Part shown: in pieces, positions 39,082 to 46,903 of the stretch
How the letters are laid out: the number at the start of each line of letters is the position of its first letter
Numbering within the stretch: the stretch's first letter is position 1
NCBI RefSeq assembly: GCF_009380215.1
Contig: NZ_WHUG01000004.1
Span: 62,001 to 126,000 of the forward strand
Length of the DNA: 64,000 nucleotides
Source of the DNA: Rugamonas aquatica
Lineage (GTDB): Bacteria; Pseudomonadota; Gammaproteobacteria; Burkholderiales; Burkholderiaceae_D
Reading direction: 5' to 3'
Program-made: the position numbers and the translations under genes
The notes under the pieces: generated by a model
Databases searched by the model: none
Seen by the model: only the letters and a program-made list of their open reading frames with translations
Told to the model about the DNA's origin: nothing

Positions 39082-42000
39082 ATGAGATTGACGACCCTGC
39101 AGAAGTTCCGAAAACTGTTCGGCATTCTCGTCGCTGCGGTCGCTGCGGTGCTGCTGCTTGTTACGCTATTCGTGGTCCATGTGCTGCAGGTCAGCCAGGA
39201 GCGCTACTACGCCAACGCCGCCGAAACGGCGCACAACCTGGCGGTCTCGCTGGAAAACTTCCTGCACTCGCATTTCGAAGAAGTCGACCTGGCCATGCGC
39301 CGCGCCGGCGTCGAGTTTCGCACCATGCACGAGGCCGGCCGCTTCGACGACGAAAAATTCAGCGCCTACCTGCGCACGCTGCGCGAGCGCATCCCCAACG
39401 CCCAGGCGGTGCGCGGCTCGGACGCCGCCGGCCGCGTGATCTACGGCGAGCAGGTCGACCCGGCCCATCCGCAAGACCTGACCGTCCGCGAATTCTTCCC
39501 GCGCGCCCAGGTCGAGCACGATTTGATTGTCGGCTTGCCGGTCAAGTCGCGCATCAGCGGCGAGTGGGTGCTGCCGCTGGTCTATCCGCTGGCCATGCCC
39601 GACGGCAGCTTCGGCGGCACCGCCTACGCACTGATGACCAGCTCGCGCCTGACCACGCTGTTTTCGTCGCTGAACATCGGCCCCAACGGCTCCATCCTGC
39701 TGCTGGACGACCGCCGCCGCGTGCTGCACCGCTATCCCTTTGTCGAAGACATGGCGATCGGCACCACCATCAAGGTGTCGCCGCAGACCCAGGCGATCCT
39801 GGAGGGCCGGCAGAAGGACGATACCTACACCGTATTCAGTTCGCGCGACAACCGCGAACGCACGTTGAGCCTGGAGCGCGTCGGCAACTATCCCATCTAT
39901 GTGGTGGTGGGGCTGGCCAGCGACGATTTCCTGGTGCCGTGGCACAAGGAGGTGCGCAATGCCGTGATCTTCCTCTGCCTGCTGCTGGCGTTTGCCGCGG
40001 CGCTGCTGGCAGGCGTGTGGTACGCGATGCGCAAGCAGTACCAGTCGGTGCTGCAATTGTTGGATACCGACCGCGCATTGCAGACATCGATGGCGCAGCT
40101 GACCGCATCGGAATCGCGCTGGCGCTCGCTGACCGAGGGCTTGCCGCAAATGGTGTGGACGGTGACGCCGGAGTTGCGCATCGATTTCATGAGCCACCAT
40201 TGGGAGCGCTTCAGCGGCGTGCCGACGGCGCGGTTGCTTGCGGCCGGCGATTGGTCGCCGGTGCTGCATGTGGACGACCGTCCGGCGCTGCTGGCCGAGT
40301 GGCAGCGCGCGCAGGCCACCGGCGGCGCCTTCCGCTGCGATTGCCGGCTGCTGCGCTATGACGGCGTGTGGCGCATCTTCGACAACCACGCGCTGCCGCA
40401 GAAGGATGCCGAGGGCAGGGTGCTGGGCTGGGTCGGCAGCAGCACCGACCACACCGAGGCGCGCGAAGCGCACGAGGCGCTGTTGCTGGCCAAGGAGGCG
40501 GCCGATCAGGCCGGCCGCGCCAAGTCCGAGTTCGTCGCCAACATGAGCCATGAAATCCGCTCGCCGATGAACGCGGTGCTGGGCATGCTGCAATTGCTGC
40601 AGCAGACCGAGATGAGCGAACGCCAGCAGGATTACGCGGCCAAGGCCCACGCGGCCGCCAGCGCCTTGCTGGGCCTGCTCAACGATATCCTGGATTTCTC
40701 CAAGGTGGAGGCGGGCAAGCTGGCGCTCGATCCCCATCCGTTCAGGCTCGACAAGCTGTGGCGCGACCTGGCCGTGATTTTGTCGGCCAATGTCGGCGCC
40801 AAGAATATCGAGGTGCTGTTCCATATCGATCCGCAACTGCCGGCGATGGTGGTGGGCGATGCGCTGCGCTTGCAGCAGATCCTGCTCAACCTGGCGGGCA
40901 ACGCCATCAAGTTCACCGAGCGGGGCGAGGTGGTACTGTCGGCCCGGCTGCTGGAGCGCAAGGGCAACGCCTTGTCGATCGCCTTCGCCATCCGCGACTC
41001 CGGCATTGGCATTTCGGAAGAACAGTGCCAGCGCATCTTCGACGGCTTCTCGCAGGCCGAGGCGTCAACCGCGCGCCGTTACGGCGGCACCGGCCTGGGC
41101 CTGGCGATCAGCCAGCGTCTGGTGCGCTTGATGGGCGGCACCTTGCGCGTCACCAGCGAACTGGCGAAGGGCAGCGTGTTCGAATTCATCGTCGATCTGG
41201 GTGTGGCGGAGGCGCAGCAGGAAGCGCCGTCTGAGCCGCCGTCCGATCAGACGTCGTTGAGCGGCCTGAGCTGCCTGGTGGTGGACGACAACCCGACCGC
41301 GCGCATGGTGTTGCGCGAGATGGCGCTGTCGTTCGGCTGGCAGGTCGACGTGGCCGAGGGCGGCCACGAGGCGCTGGCGGCTGTCGGCGACCGCATGGTG
41401 CGCAACGAAGCTTACGACGTGGTCTTCATCGACTGGCGCATGCCGGCGCTGGATGGCTGGGAAACCAGTTGCCATATCCGCCGGCTGGCGCCGTCAGGCA
41501 AGCTGCCGCTGATCGTGATGGTGACGGCGCATGACCGTGAATTGCTGGCGCAGCGTCATCTGGAAATGGAGCCGGTACTGGATGGCTTTGTCGTCAAGCC
41601 GGTGACGGCCTCGATGTTGTTCGACGCGGTGGCCGATGCGCGCATGGAGCAGCGGGCGCCGCTGGCCGCAGTCGCGCTGCCGTCGATGCGGCGGCTGGAG
41701 GGCTTGCATTTGCTGCTGGTGGACGACAATCCGGCCAACCAGCAGGTCGCCAGCGAACTGTTGAGCAATGATGGCGCGGAGGTTGAGGTCGCCAGTTCGG
41801 GGGCGATGGCGATAGCCGCCGTGTCGCGCCACGGGCCGCTGCCGGATTTGATTTTGATGGATATCCAGATGCCGGAGATGGATGGCTACGAAGCGACGTC
41901 GGCGATCCGTCGCAAGCTGGGCGCGAAGGCGCCGCCCATCGTGGCGATGACGGCCAACGCCATGCCGGCCGACCGCGTCGCCGCGCTGGACGCGGGCATG

Positions 42001-42531
42001 GTCGATCACATCGGCAAGCCTTTCGACTTGGCGCAGTTGATCGCAGTGATACTGAAGCACGCGCGGCGCCATGGTGCAGCGCCGGCGGCAGGTGACGGAG
42101 TTGCGGCGGCCGCTGTCACCGCAGCGACCGCGGCCATAAACGCCAGCACTGCTGCCGGCGCGGTACCGTTGCCGGAAGCGGGCATCAACAGCGCGGCCGC
42201 GCTGAAGCGCCTGGGCGGCTTGCACTCGGTCTACCTGATGGCCTTGCGGAGTTTTGTGGTGGAGGCGGGACAGCTCTCAGGGAAACTGCAAACTGCCCAT
42301 GTCGATGGCAACGCCGGTGCGGCGCTGCCACTACTGCATACGCTCAAAGGCCTGGCCGGCACGGTAGGCGCCGACCGCCTGGCCGGATTGTCGCAACTGG
42401 CCGAACTGGCGCTGAAGGCTGGAACCGGTGATGCAGCCTGGGATCAACTGACCCTGGTGCTGGACGCCGTTCCCGGCGTGCAGGACGACGTCCAACATCT
42501 GGTGCGCCAGCTGGACCCAGCCGGCGCCTGA
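39082..42531 (+). CDS. Hybrid sensor histidine kinase (Cache-PAS-HisKA-HATPase-REC-REC-Hpt)
   Basis: A 1149-residue membrane phosphorelay protein. Helix 1 is about 14-36, a double-Cache-type periplasmic sensor about 40-285, helix 2 about 294-316. A PAS domain (QMVWTVTPELRIDFMSHHWE) is about 350-465. The phospho-acceptor His is in VANMSHEIRSPMNAVLG (about 490). The ATPase N box is NLAGNAIKFTERG and the G box YGGTGLGLAIS. REC1 has acidic pair VVDDNP and Asp in VVFIDWRMP; REC2 has LVDDNP and LILMDIQMPEMDGYE. The C-terminal Hpt carries LLHTLKGLAGTVG. All phosphotransfer residues look intact. The target output regulator is not adjacent. Confidence 0.95.
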   Translation: MRLTTLQKFRKLFGILVAAVAAVLLLVTLFVVHVLQVSQERYYANAAETAHNLAVSLENFLHSHFEEVDLAMRRAGVEFRTMHEAGRFDDEKFSAYLRTLRERIPNAQAVRGSDAAGRVIYGEQVDPAHPQDLTVREFFPRAQVEHDLIVGLPVKSRISGEWVLPLVYPLAMPDGSFGGTAYALMTSSRLTTLFSSLNIGPNGSILLLDDRRRVLHRYPFVEDMAIGTTIKVSPQTQAILEGRQKDDTYTVFSSRDNRERTLSLERVGNYPIYVVVGLASDDFLVPWHKEVRNAVIFLCLLLAFAAALLAGVWYAMRKQYQSVLQLLDTDRALQTSMAQLTASESRWRSLTEGLPQMVWTVTPELRIDFMSHHWERFSGVPTARLLAAGDWSPVLHVDDRPALLAEWQRAQATGGAFRCDCRLLRYDGVWRIFDNHALPQKDAEGRVLGWVGSSTDHTEAREAHEALLLAKEAADQAGRAKSEFVANMSHEIRSPMNAVLGMLQLLQQTEMSERQQDYAAKAHAAASALLGLLNDILDFSKVEAGKLALDPHPFRLDKLWRDLAVILSANVGAKNIEVLFHIDPQLPAMVVGDALRLQQILLNLAGNAIKFTERGEVVLSARLLERKGNALSIAFAIRDSGIGISEEQCQRIFDGFSQAEASTARRYGGTGLGLAISQRLVRLMGGTLRVTSELAKGSVFEFIVDLGVAEAQQEAPSEPPSDQTSLSGLSCLVVDDNPTARMVLREMALSFGWQVDVAEGGHEALAAVGDRMVRNEAYDVVFIDWRMPALDGWETSCHIRRLAPSGKLPLIVMVTAHDRELLAQRHLEMEPVLDGFVVKPVTASMLFDAVADARMEQRAPLAAVALPSMRRLEGLHLLLVDDNPANQQVASELLSNDGAEVEVASSGAMAIAAVSRHGPLPDLILMDIQMPEMDGYEATSAIRRKLGAKAPPIVAMTANAMPADRVAALDAGMVDHIGKPFDLAQLIAVILKHARRHGAAPAAGDGVAAAAVTAATAAINASTAAGAVPLPEAGINSAAALKRLGGLHSVYLMALRSFVVEAGQLSGKLQTAHVDGNAGAALPLLHTLKGLAGTVGADRLAGLSQLAELALKAGTGDAAWDQLTLVLDAVPGVQDDVQHLVRQLDPAGA

Positions 42532-42676
42532 TGTTCATTGAGTTTTGCCTGATTTTGTTCAATTTATTTCAAAATTAAACAGCAATCTTGGGAAATTAAA
42601 CTCATGCACTTCCGGTTACGCCCCATCTCGGACCTTCGCACTTATTATCGAAATCACCCCAAAGCGGGAGTAATCT

Positions 42677-42760
42677 ATGCTTGAGACCGGGGCATATCCG
42701 AATGCAAATCAACACGGACAGGGCCCCCTGGCGCAGCCTTATTTATATGCAACGGAATAA
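42677..42760 (+). CDS. 27-codon ORF with strong ribosome site, possibly a truncated gene start
   Basis: GGGAG stands seven bases before ATG 42677. The frame reads MLETGAYPNANQHGQGPLAQ and stops at 42758, inside the 3' end of the opposite-strand LRR gene. It lies at the left boundary of the AT-richer minus-strand run. It may be a real micro-peptide, or the 5' remnant of a gene cut by insertion of that run. Weakly supported. Confidence 0.25.
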   Translation: MLETGAYPNANQHGQGPLAQPYLYATE

Positions 42761-43605
42761 GAACTTTGGTTCAAATCAGACGTTTTGTGAGAGAAGTGCC
42801 TCTTTTCGGTAAAGTACACATCGTCCAGTCGTCGCAAAGGCAATAGATCGCCGTCTAAGACATCGGTCTTCATGAACCGAAAGGTTTTCAGCTTCTTTAG
42901 GCGCTCAACAAATGCAATCGTTTTTATCGGGCCGCAATCATGTAACTTCAGCTCTTCAAGATTTCCGCAATTCCCCAGTTGTTCGTAATCGGCTATCTTC
43001 TTGCAGTCGGAAACAATGAAAGAACGTAGATGCGGCAGATGCAACGGCCCCAGCGCCTCAAGCTTATTCATGTAATGCAACTCAATTTTCCTTAATTTAT
43101 CAAATCTGGAAACCCCGCCTAAGCTGTGAATTGTCGACTGAACCAATTCAAGTTCCTGTAATTCGGGAAAGGCTGGAAAATCAGCAAGATCACCTGCAAC
43201 AGATTTGTACTTCGATAATCTCAACGATGTAATACCTGATTGATGTGCATTCCTTAGTAAGTTCTTCCTCCAATCCCCAGACAGCCTTCTAAGAGGCGGT
43301 AGCATCGAAAGGTCAATTACTCGAACTACGTCATCAAGCGATAGCTCCTCCAGCTCTGGAAGAGCACTTAATCCCTCCATGTCTAAATCAGGCAGTCCCC
43401 GGAGAAGAAGTATCTTCAATCCCTTAAATTCGCTAAGCACCTTGAGTGAATCGATTGAACATCCATCACGAGATGAAAGACTTATACCGTCAGCATTCTG
43501 CTCAGCATAAGATCGAAGAGACGCAATCTTGTCCCCAGGAAGGAATCGCATCACGCGATATCGCCCCCATTTTAAAATTTCAGGTTCACTCATGTTTTCG
43601 TTCAT
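42739..43605 (-). CDS. Leucine-rich-repeat-like hypothetical protein
   Basis: A 288-residue soluble protein with irregular leucine-rich repeats (FKGLKILLLRGLPDLDMEGL, LPELEELSLDDVVRVIDLSM, FPELQELELVQSTIHSL, CGNLEELKLHDCGPIKTI). About eight repeats of 20-24 residues span 50-260. No signal peptide or anchor. LRR proteins bind other proteins; in this orphan-gene setting an immunity or decoy role is conceivable but unproven. ATG 43605 has only a weak ribosome site. Composition is well below the GC of the flanking core genes. Confidence 0.7.
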   Translation of the reverse strand: MNENMSEPEILKWGRYRVMRFLPGDKIASLRSYAEQNADGISLSSRDGCSIDSLKVLSEFKGLKILLLRGLPDLDMEGLSALPELEELSLDDVVRVIDLSMLPPLRRLSGDWRKNLLRNAHQSGITSLRLSKYKSVAGDLADFPAFPELQELELVQSTIHSLGGVSRFDKLRKIELHYMNKLEALGPLHLPHLRSFIVSDCKKIADYEQLGNCGNLEELKLHDCGPIKTIAFVERLKKLKTFRFMKTDVLDGDLLPLRRLDDVYFTEKRHFSHKTSDLNQSSYSVAYK

Positions 43606-43629
43606 TGATGCTTACTTTATCGTATCTGA

Positions 43630-43672
43630 ACATGGCCGCTATTGGCCGGTTTCAGCCTTCAATGGCTGACGC
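43630..43672 (-). repeat. GGCCAAAAGC-type repeat, copy 5
   Basis: On the plus strand it reads ATGGCCGCTATTGGCCGG, followed by an imperfect inverted part (CAGCC, AATGGCTG). It lies between the LRR gene and the next minus-strand gene. Confidence 0.6.
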
Positions 43673-43685
43673 TATTTTGAGTGCA

Positions 43686-43979
43686 TCACTTGCCCTGTTT
43701 GGGCTTGTACTTCGGGTTAGCTAGAAAACTGTTTGGAACGATATTTCCTATAGCGTCAACCTCCCACGCTCCGGCAATCGCTTCCGGCGGAACAGTATCA
43801 TTTGGCCCGTAAGTGCCATCAATAACGTACACCCAACCGTTCGGGTGCTTCCTCGCCTCTTGAATCATCTCCGGTGTAGGTTTCAGTTTAGAGAAATCTG
43901 TTTCCAAAGCCGCAGCTCCTCCAGCTATCAACGAAAGCAAAAACAACGGTGTAGAAATAACGAGTGTACGAATTAGCAC
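43686..43979 (-). CDS. Small secreted hypothetical protein
   Basis: A 97-residue protein with a clear signal peptide (LVISTPLFLLSLIAGGAAA). The mature part includes WVYVIDGTYGPNDTVPPEAI and a basic C terminus. The start is GTG 43979, supported by AGGGAA six bases upstream. It is followed by a repeat copy and then the LRR gene. No family recognised. Confidence 0.6.
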   Translation of the reverse strand: MLIRTLVISTPLFLLSLIAGGAAALETDFSKLKPTPEMIQEARKHPNGWVYVIDGTYGPNDTVPPEAIAGAWEVDAIGNIVPNSFLANPKYKPKQGK

Positions 43980-44080
43980 TGTGGTTCCCTAACATTTGCT
44001 TTAATTACCGGGCCCGCCTTGCGAAGAATCTTATCTTGCCAAGAGTAGCCTTTTTCCTTTGTTCTTCATGGTCGTCTCGC

Positions 44081-44110
44081 GATGGTCTGCTGTTGGCCGA
44101 ACTGAGTCGA
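44081..44110 (-). repeat. GGCCAAAAGC-type repeat, copy 4
   Basis: Plus-strand reading GGTCTGCTGTTGGCCGAACT, abutting the 3' end of the DUF5076-like gene. Confidence 0.6.
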
Positions 44111-44413
44111 TTATACAAACCCACCTTTGAGATCCGAGGTCGGCGCGGCGAGCTCCTCGTTTAACCCACGGCGAATTTTTTGCAGAGCTACCTGCTCTTC
44201 ATCAGCATTTTCAGGATGAAGTGCTCGCGCAATATGCCGAGCCGCATCCGCAAGTATCGTCCCCCAAGCCAATTCCTCGTCAACGCCCATCCCGTCCCTG
44301 TACATGCCGATCTTCAATGAGCAATGCAATTGCTTTTCAGCTACCCATACGCGCAGCATTTCCACCGATGCCGCGTCCCTTTGTGCTGCAGTAGGTATTG
44401 GACGTTCGTTCAT
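44111..44413 (-). CDS. DUF5076-like protein
   Basis: A 100-residue soluble protein. The segments VEMLRVWVAEKQLHCSLKIG, MYRDGMGVDEELAWGTILAD and LNEELAAPTSDLKGGFV match my recollection of DUF5076, a small family of unknown function. ATG 44413 lacks a strong ribosome site. A repeat copy lies on either side. Confidence 0.65.
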   Translation of the reverse strand: MNERPIPTAAQRDAASVEMLRVWVAEKQLHCSLKIGMYRDGMGVDEELAWGTILADAARHIARALHPENADEEQVALQKIRRGLNEELAAPTSDLKGGFV

Positions 44414-44433
44414 ACAAATCTATCGTCAAGTTT

Positions 44434-44470
44434 TAATGGCGGCTGTTGGCCACTTACGGAAGCGGGTCTT
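44434..44470 (-). repeat. GGCCAAAAGC-type repeat, copy 3
   Basis: Plus-strand reading ATGGCGGCTGTTGGCCACTT, followed by ACGGAAGCGG. It lies about 20 bases upstream of the DUF5076-like start. Confidence 0.55.
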
Positions 44471-44511
44471 TATCATCGTTCACGAGGCCACTAGCTAAAA
44501 AATCATATCAG

Positions 44512-44712
44512 TTACGAATTCTTGTGGCTCGTTATCTCAGCCAATAGCTCGGGCGGAATTGACTGGCCATTTGAACTCAAATGCCGTGCCGTTTCATGCA
44601 ATAAATTCATTCGTGTAATTTTCACTACGGCCCATGCAATGATTGCAGCAATCGGGACGAGAAGAGCGATTATTGGAATCAATAGCGGCGACACATCGGT
44701 TAGAAAATTCAT
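44512..44712 (-). CDS. Small single-span membrane protein
   Basis: A 66-residue protein with an N-terminal hydrophobic helix (LLIPIIALLVPIAAIIAWAV) and a soluble tail ending ELLAEITSHKNS. ATG 44712 follows TGGA and an A run. The topology resembles small DUF6249-type proteins, but this is tentative. Flanked by repeat copies. Confidence 0.5.
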   Translation of the reverse strand: MNFLTDVSPLLIPIIALLVPIAAIIAWAVVKITRMNLLHETARHLSSNGQSIPPELLAEITSHKNS

Positions 44713-44755
44713 TTTTTTCCATTCGCAATAAATTTAACTTCAAAAAATCGGTATC

Positions 44756-44790
44756 GTGATGAGTGACGGCTTTTGGCCGATTGCGGCGCA
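44756..44790 (-). repeat. GGCCAAAAGC-type repeat, copy 2
   Basis: Plus-strand reading GTGACGGCTTTTGGCCGATT followed by GCGGC, an imperfect palindrome, 20 bases beyond the stop of the next gene upstream. Confidence 0.6.
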
Positions 44791-44809
44791 AGCCAGGTCT
44801 TGAAAGTGG

Positions 44810-45229
44810 CTACTTATTGCCATTCACTGCATCGCCAAAACCCCGTCCTAGATCATATGTAATGCGCTTTCCCCAAGCGAGAAAATCATCTTCTTTGCCC
44901 GCGTAGGAGCCAAAAGTCTCGATTTCACTCTGCGCGGGATGGCGAAAATCAGCCATGCGGTGGAGCGTGATTCTTATCATGGCTGGGTGAGCAGGTTCTG
45001 CCGGAGTAGTAAAAACATAAATAAATGAATCTGCATTTGGATCTATTTTCGTGTAGCCGTTTGCCGTTTCGCTTACCTTCTTCTGATAGCTTTTCAATTG
45101 AGCTAATTGGACTTCACATTTGCGTATGCTTTCAGCCGAGGAAAAACCCTCCGGGGGAAGCGTAATTTCATCTGCACCAAATGCCAGTTTAGCGATAAAT
45201 AATATTGATATAAAAAGTATTTTTATCAT
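44810..45229 (-). CDS. Hypothetical secreted protein
   Basis: A 139-residue protein with signal peptide MIKILFISILFIAKLAFGA. The mature part (KCEVQLAQLKSYQKKVSETA, then ADSFIYVFTTPAEPAHPAMI) is mixed helix and strand, with a single Cys. ATG 45229 has no clear ribosome site. It is the first gene of the minus-strand orphan run. No family recognised. Confidence 0.6.
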   Translation of the reverse strand: MIKILFISILFIAKLAFGADEITLPPEGFSSAESIRKCEVQLAQLKSYQKKVSETANGYTKIDPNADSFIYVFTTPAEPAHPAMIRITLHRMADFRHPAQSEIETFGSYAGKEDDFLAWGKRITYDLGRGFGDAVNGNK

Positions 45230-45270
45230 GCTATTTTACTAGGCTGATCATTGAGGTAGCCACATAGTAC

Positions 45271-45306
45271 GAATCGTCTGCTTTTGGCCGAACTCAGCCA
45301 GCCGTC
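45271..45306 (-). repeat. GGCCAAAAGC-type repeat, copy 1
   Basis: Plus-strand reading CGTCTGCTTTTGGCCGAACT followed by CAGCC. It lies 40 bases upstream of the 45229 start. Confidence 0.6.
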
Positions 45307-45404
45307 AAGCGCCTAGCATAGCAGGTTGCATGAAGGGAATATTCTCGGATTGTCACGTCAACCGGAGCCGCAAGGCTCCAACGGCGCGTGCAATCAGCGC
45401 CCGC

Positions 45405-45440
45405 CGAACAAAAAAGGGCTGGCACAAGGCCAACCCTTTG
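45405..45440 (-). terminator. Rho-independent terminator of the M16 peptidase operon
   Basis: Read on the minus strand, AAAGGGTTGG (45439-45430) pairs with CCAGCCCTTT (45422-45413), with one G-U pair and a 7-base loop, then a T run. It lies 59 bases after the M16 stop. Confidence 0.82.
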
Positions 45441-45498
45441 ATTTCAGCGTTGTATAAATTGCCGGCTCTCTCGTGAGTCGAACACAGCAGCCGACGGA

Positions 45499-46899
45499 TT
45501 ACTGCGGCTGGAAACCATCCGCGCTGATTTGCAGCTCGGTCACTTCACCGTAAGTCTTGGCGATATCACGAATGGCGTCGGCTTTCCCCACCAGCACGGT
45601 TTGCAGCTTGGTGCGCGGGAAGTGCTTGTCCACCAGCGCCTTGGCGCGCTCCGGCGTCAGGCTGTCCACGTCCTTCATGAAGTTGTCGATCTGCTCGCGG
45701 CCTACCTTGGACGCGTACATATCGCCCAGCAAGCCGGCCAACTGCTCGCTGGTCTCGTAGCGCGGCGGGAACTGGCCCTTGACGTAGGCCTTGGCCGATT
45801 CCAGCGTCGCCTTGTCGATGCCCTTGTCCCACAGACGCTGATAGGTCTTGTGCGCCAGCGCCAGCGCCGCCTCGGTCTTCGGCAGCGCGGTGAAGCTGGA
45901 GATGGCGAAGGTGCCGGTCTGCGACAGCGTCGCGAATTCGCTGCGGGCGCCGTAGGTCAGGCCCGAGTTGACGCGCAGCTCATCATTCAGCCACGACGTG
46001 AAGCGGCCGCCGACGATGGTGTTGAGTACTTGCAGCGGCACGTAGTCCGGATCGTTGCGGGCGATGCCCACGCCGCCGATCAGGAAGGTGGTCTCAATCG
46101 CATCCGGCTTGTTGACCAGCCACACGCGCGCCTTGTCGGCCTGCACCTTGCCGTTGTCCTGCTGCGGCAGCGCCGGGCCGCTGGCCTTCCACGCGCCGAA
46201 CAGCGATTCGATCTGCTTGCGCATCTCGGCCGCCTGGAAGTCGCCGACCACGATGATGGCGGCATTGTCCGGACGGTAGTAGTGCTGGTAGTAACCCTGC
46301 ACGTCGCTCTGCTTGAGCGCGCTGACGCTGCTGACCGTGCCGCTGGCCGGAATCGCATACGGCGAAGTGCCGAACAGCATGGCCTTGTAGTAGTTGTTGA
46401 CCACGTTGCGCGGCGCTTCCTTGGCCTGCTTCAGGCCGTTGACCTTGCGGTCGCGCAGCTTGACCAGCTCGGCTTCGTCGAAGCTCGGTTGCTGGATGAT
46501 CTCGGCGAACAGCGGCAGCAGCGTGGCGCTGTCGGCGCGGGCGAAGTTGGCTTGCACGGTGCTGGCCTCGGTGCCGGCGCCGCCGGCCAGACGCGCGCCG
46601 CGGAAGTCGAAGGCCTGGTCGATGGCGGTCTTGTTGTGGGCTTTGCTACCCAGCAGCAGGGCGTCGCCGGTCAGGTTGGACAGGCCAGGCTGCTTGGCGT
46701 CATTGACGGCGCCAGCCTTGACCACGGCGCGCACCGAGATCAGCGGCACTTCATGGCGCTCCATCAGGTAGACGGTCAGGCCGTTGGGCAGGGTGACGGT
46801 GTCGAAGGCCGGCAGGCGGAAATCGGCGGCGCCGGCCAGCGGCGCGGCGGCCATGGTCGCCAGCACGGCGGCGGCCATCACAGTTACTTTGATGCTCAT
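45499..46899 (-). CDS. M16 peptidase homologue without zinc site (partner subunit)
   Basis: A 466-residue exported protein with signal peptide (VTVMAAAVLATMAAAPLAGA). It has the two-lobed M16 fold (TVTLPNGLTVYLMERHEVPL, then YYQHYYRPDNAAIIVVGDF). The zinc motif HxxEH is replaced by GLSNLTGDAL, so it cannot be catalytic alone. It keeps the Arg/Tyr pair in LRVNSGLTYGARSEF, which completes the active site in heterodimeric M16B pairs. GAAGGAGG precedes the ATG. Its gene starts four bases after the active partner's stop, so both are co-translated. Confidence 0.92.
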   Translation of the reverse strand: MSIKVTVMAAAVLATMAAAPLAGAADFRLPAFDTVTLPNGLTVYLMERHEVPLISVRAVVKAGAVNDAKQPGLSNLTGDALLLGSKAHNKTAIDQAFDFRGARLAGGAGTEASTVQANFARADSATLLPLFAEIIQQPSFDEAELVKLRDRKVNGLKQAKEAPRNVVNNYYKAMLFGTSPYAIPASGTVSSVSALKQSDVQGYYQHYYRPDNAAIIVVGDFQAAEMRKQIESLFGAWKASGPALPQQDNGKVQADKARVWLVNKPDAIETTFLIGGVGIARNDPDYVPLQVLNTIVGGRFTSWLNDELRVNSGLTYGARSEFATLSQTGTFAISSFTALPKTEAALALAHKTYQRLWDKGIDKATLESAKAYVKGQFPPRYETSEQLAGLLGDMYASKVGREQIDNFMKDVDSLTPERAKALVDKHFPRTKLQTVLVGKADAIRDIAKTYGEVTELQISADGFQPQ

Positions 46900-46903
46900 G
46901 TAA

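Noticed and set aside
43630..45306. Classical integron attC sites in the orphan-gene array
   Set aside because: The repeats do not show paired RYYYAAC/GTTRRRY ends or the long attC foldback, and no integrase is in the window. They are reported only as related repeats.
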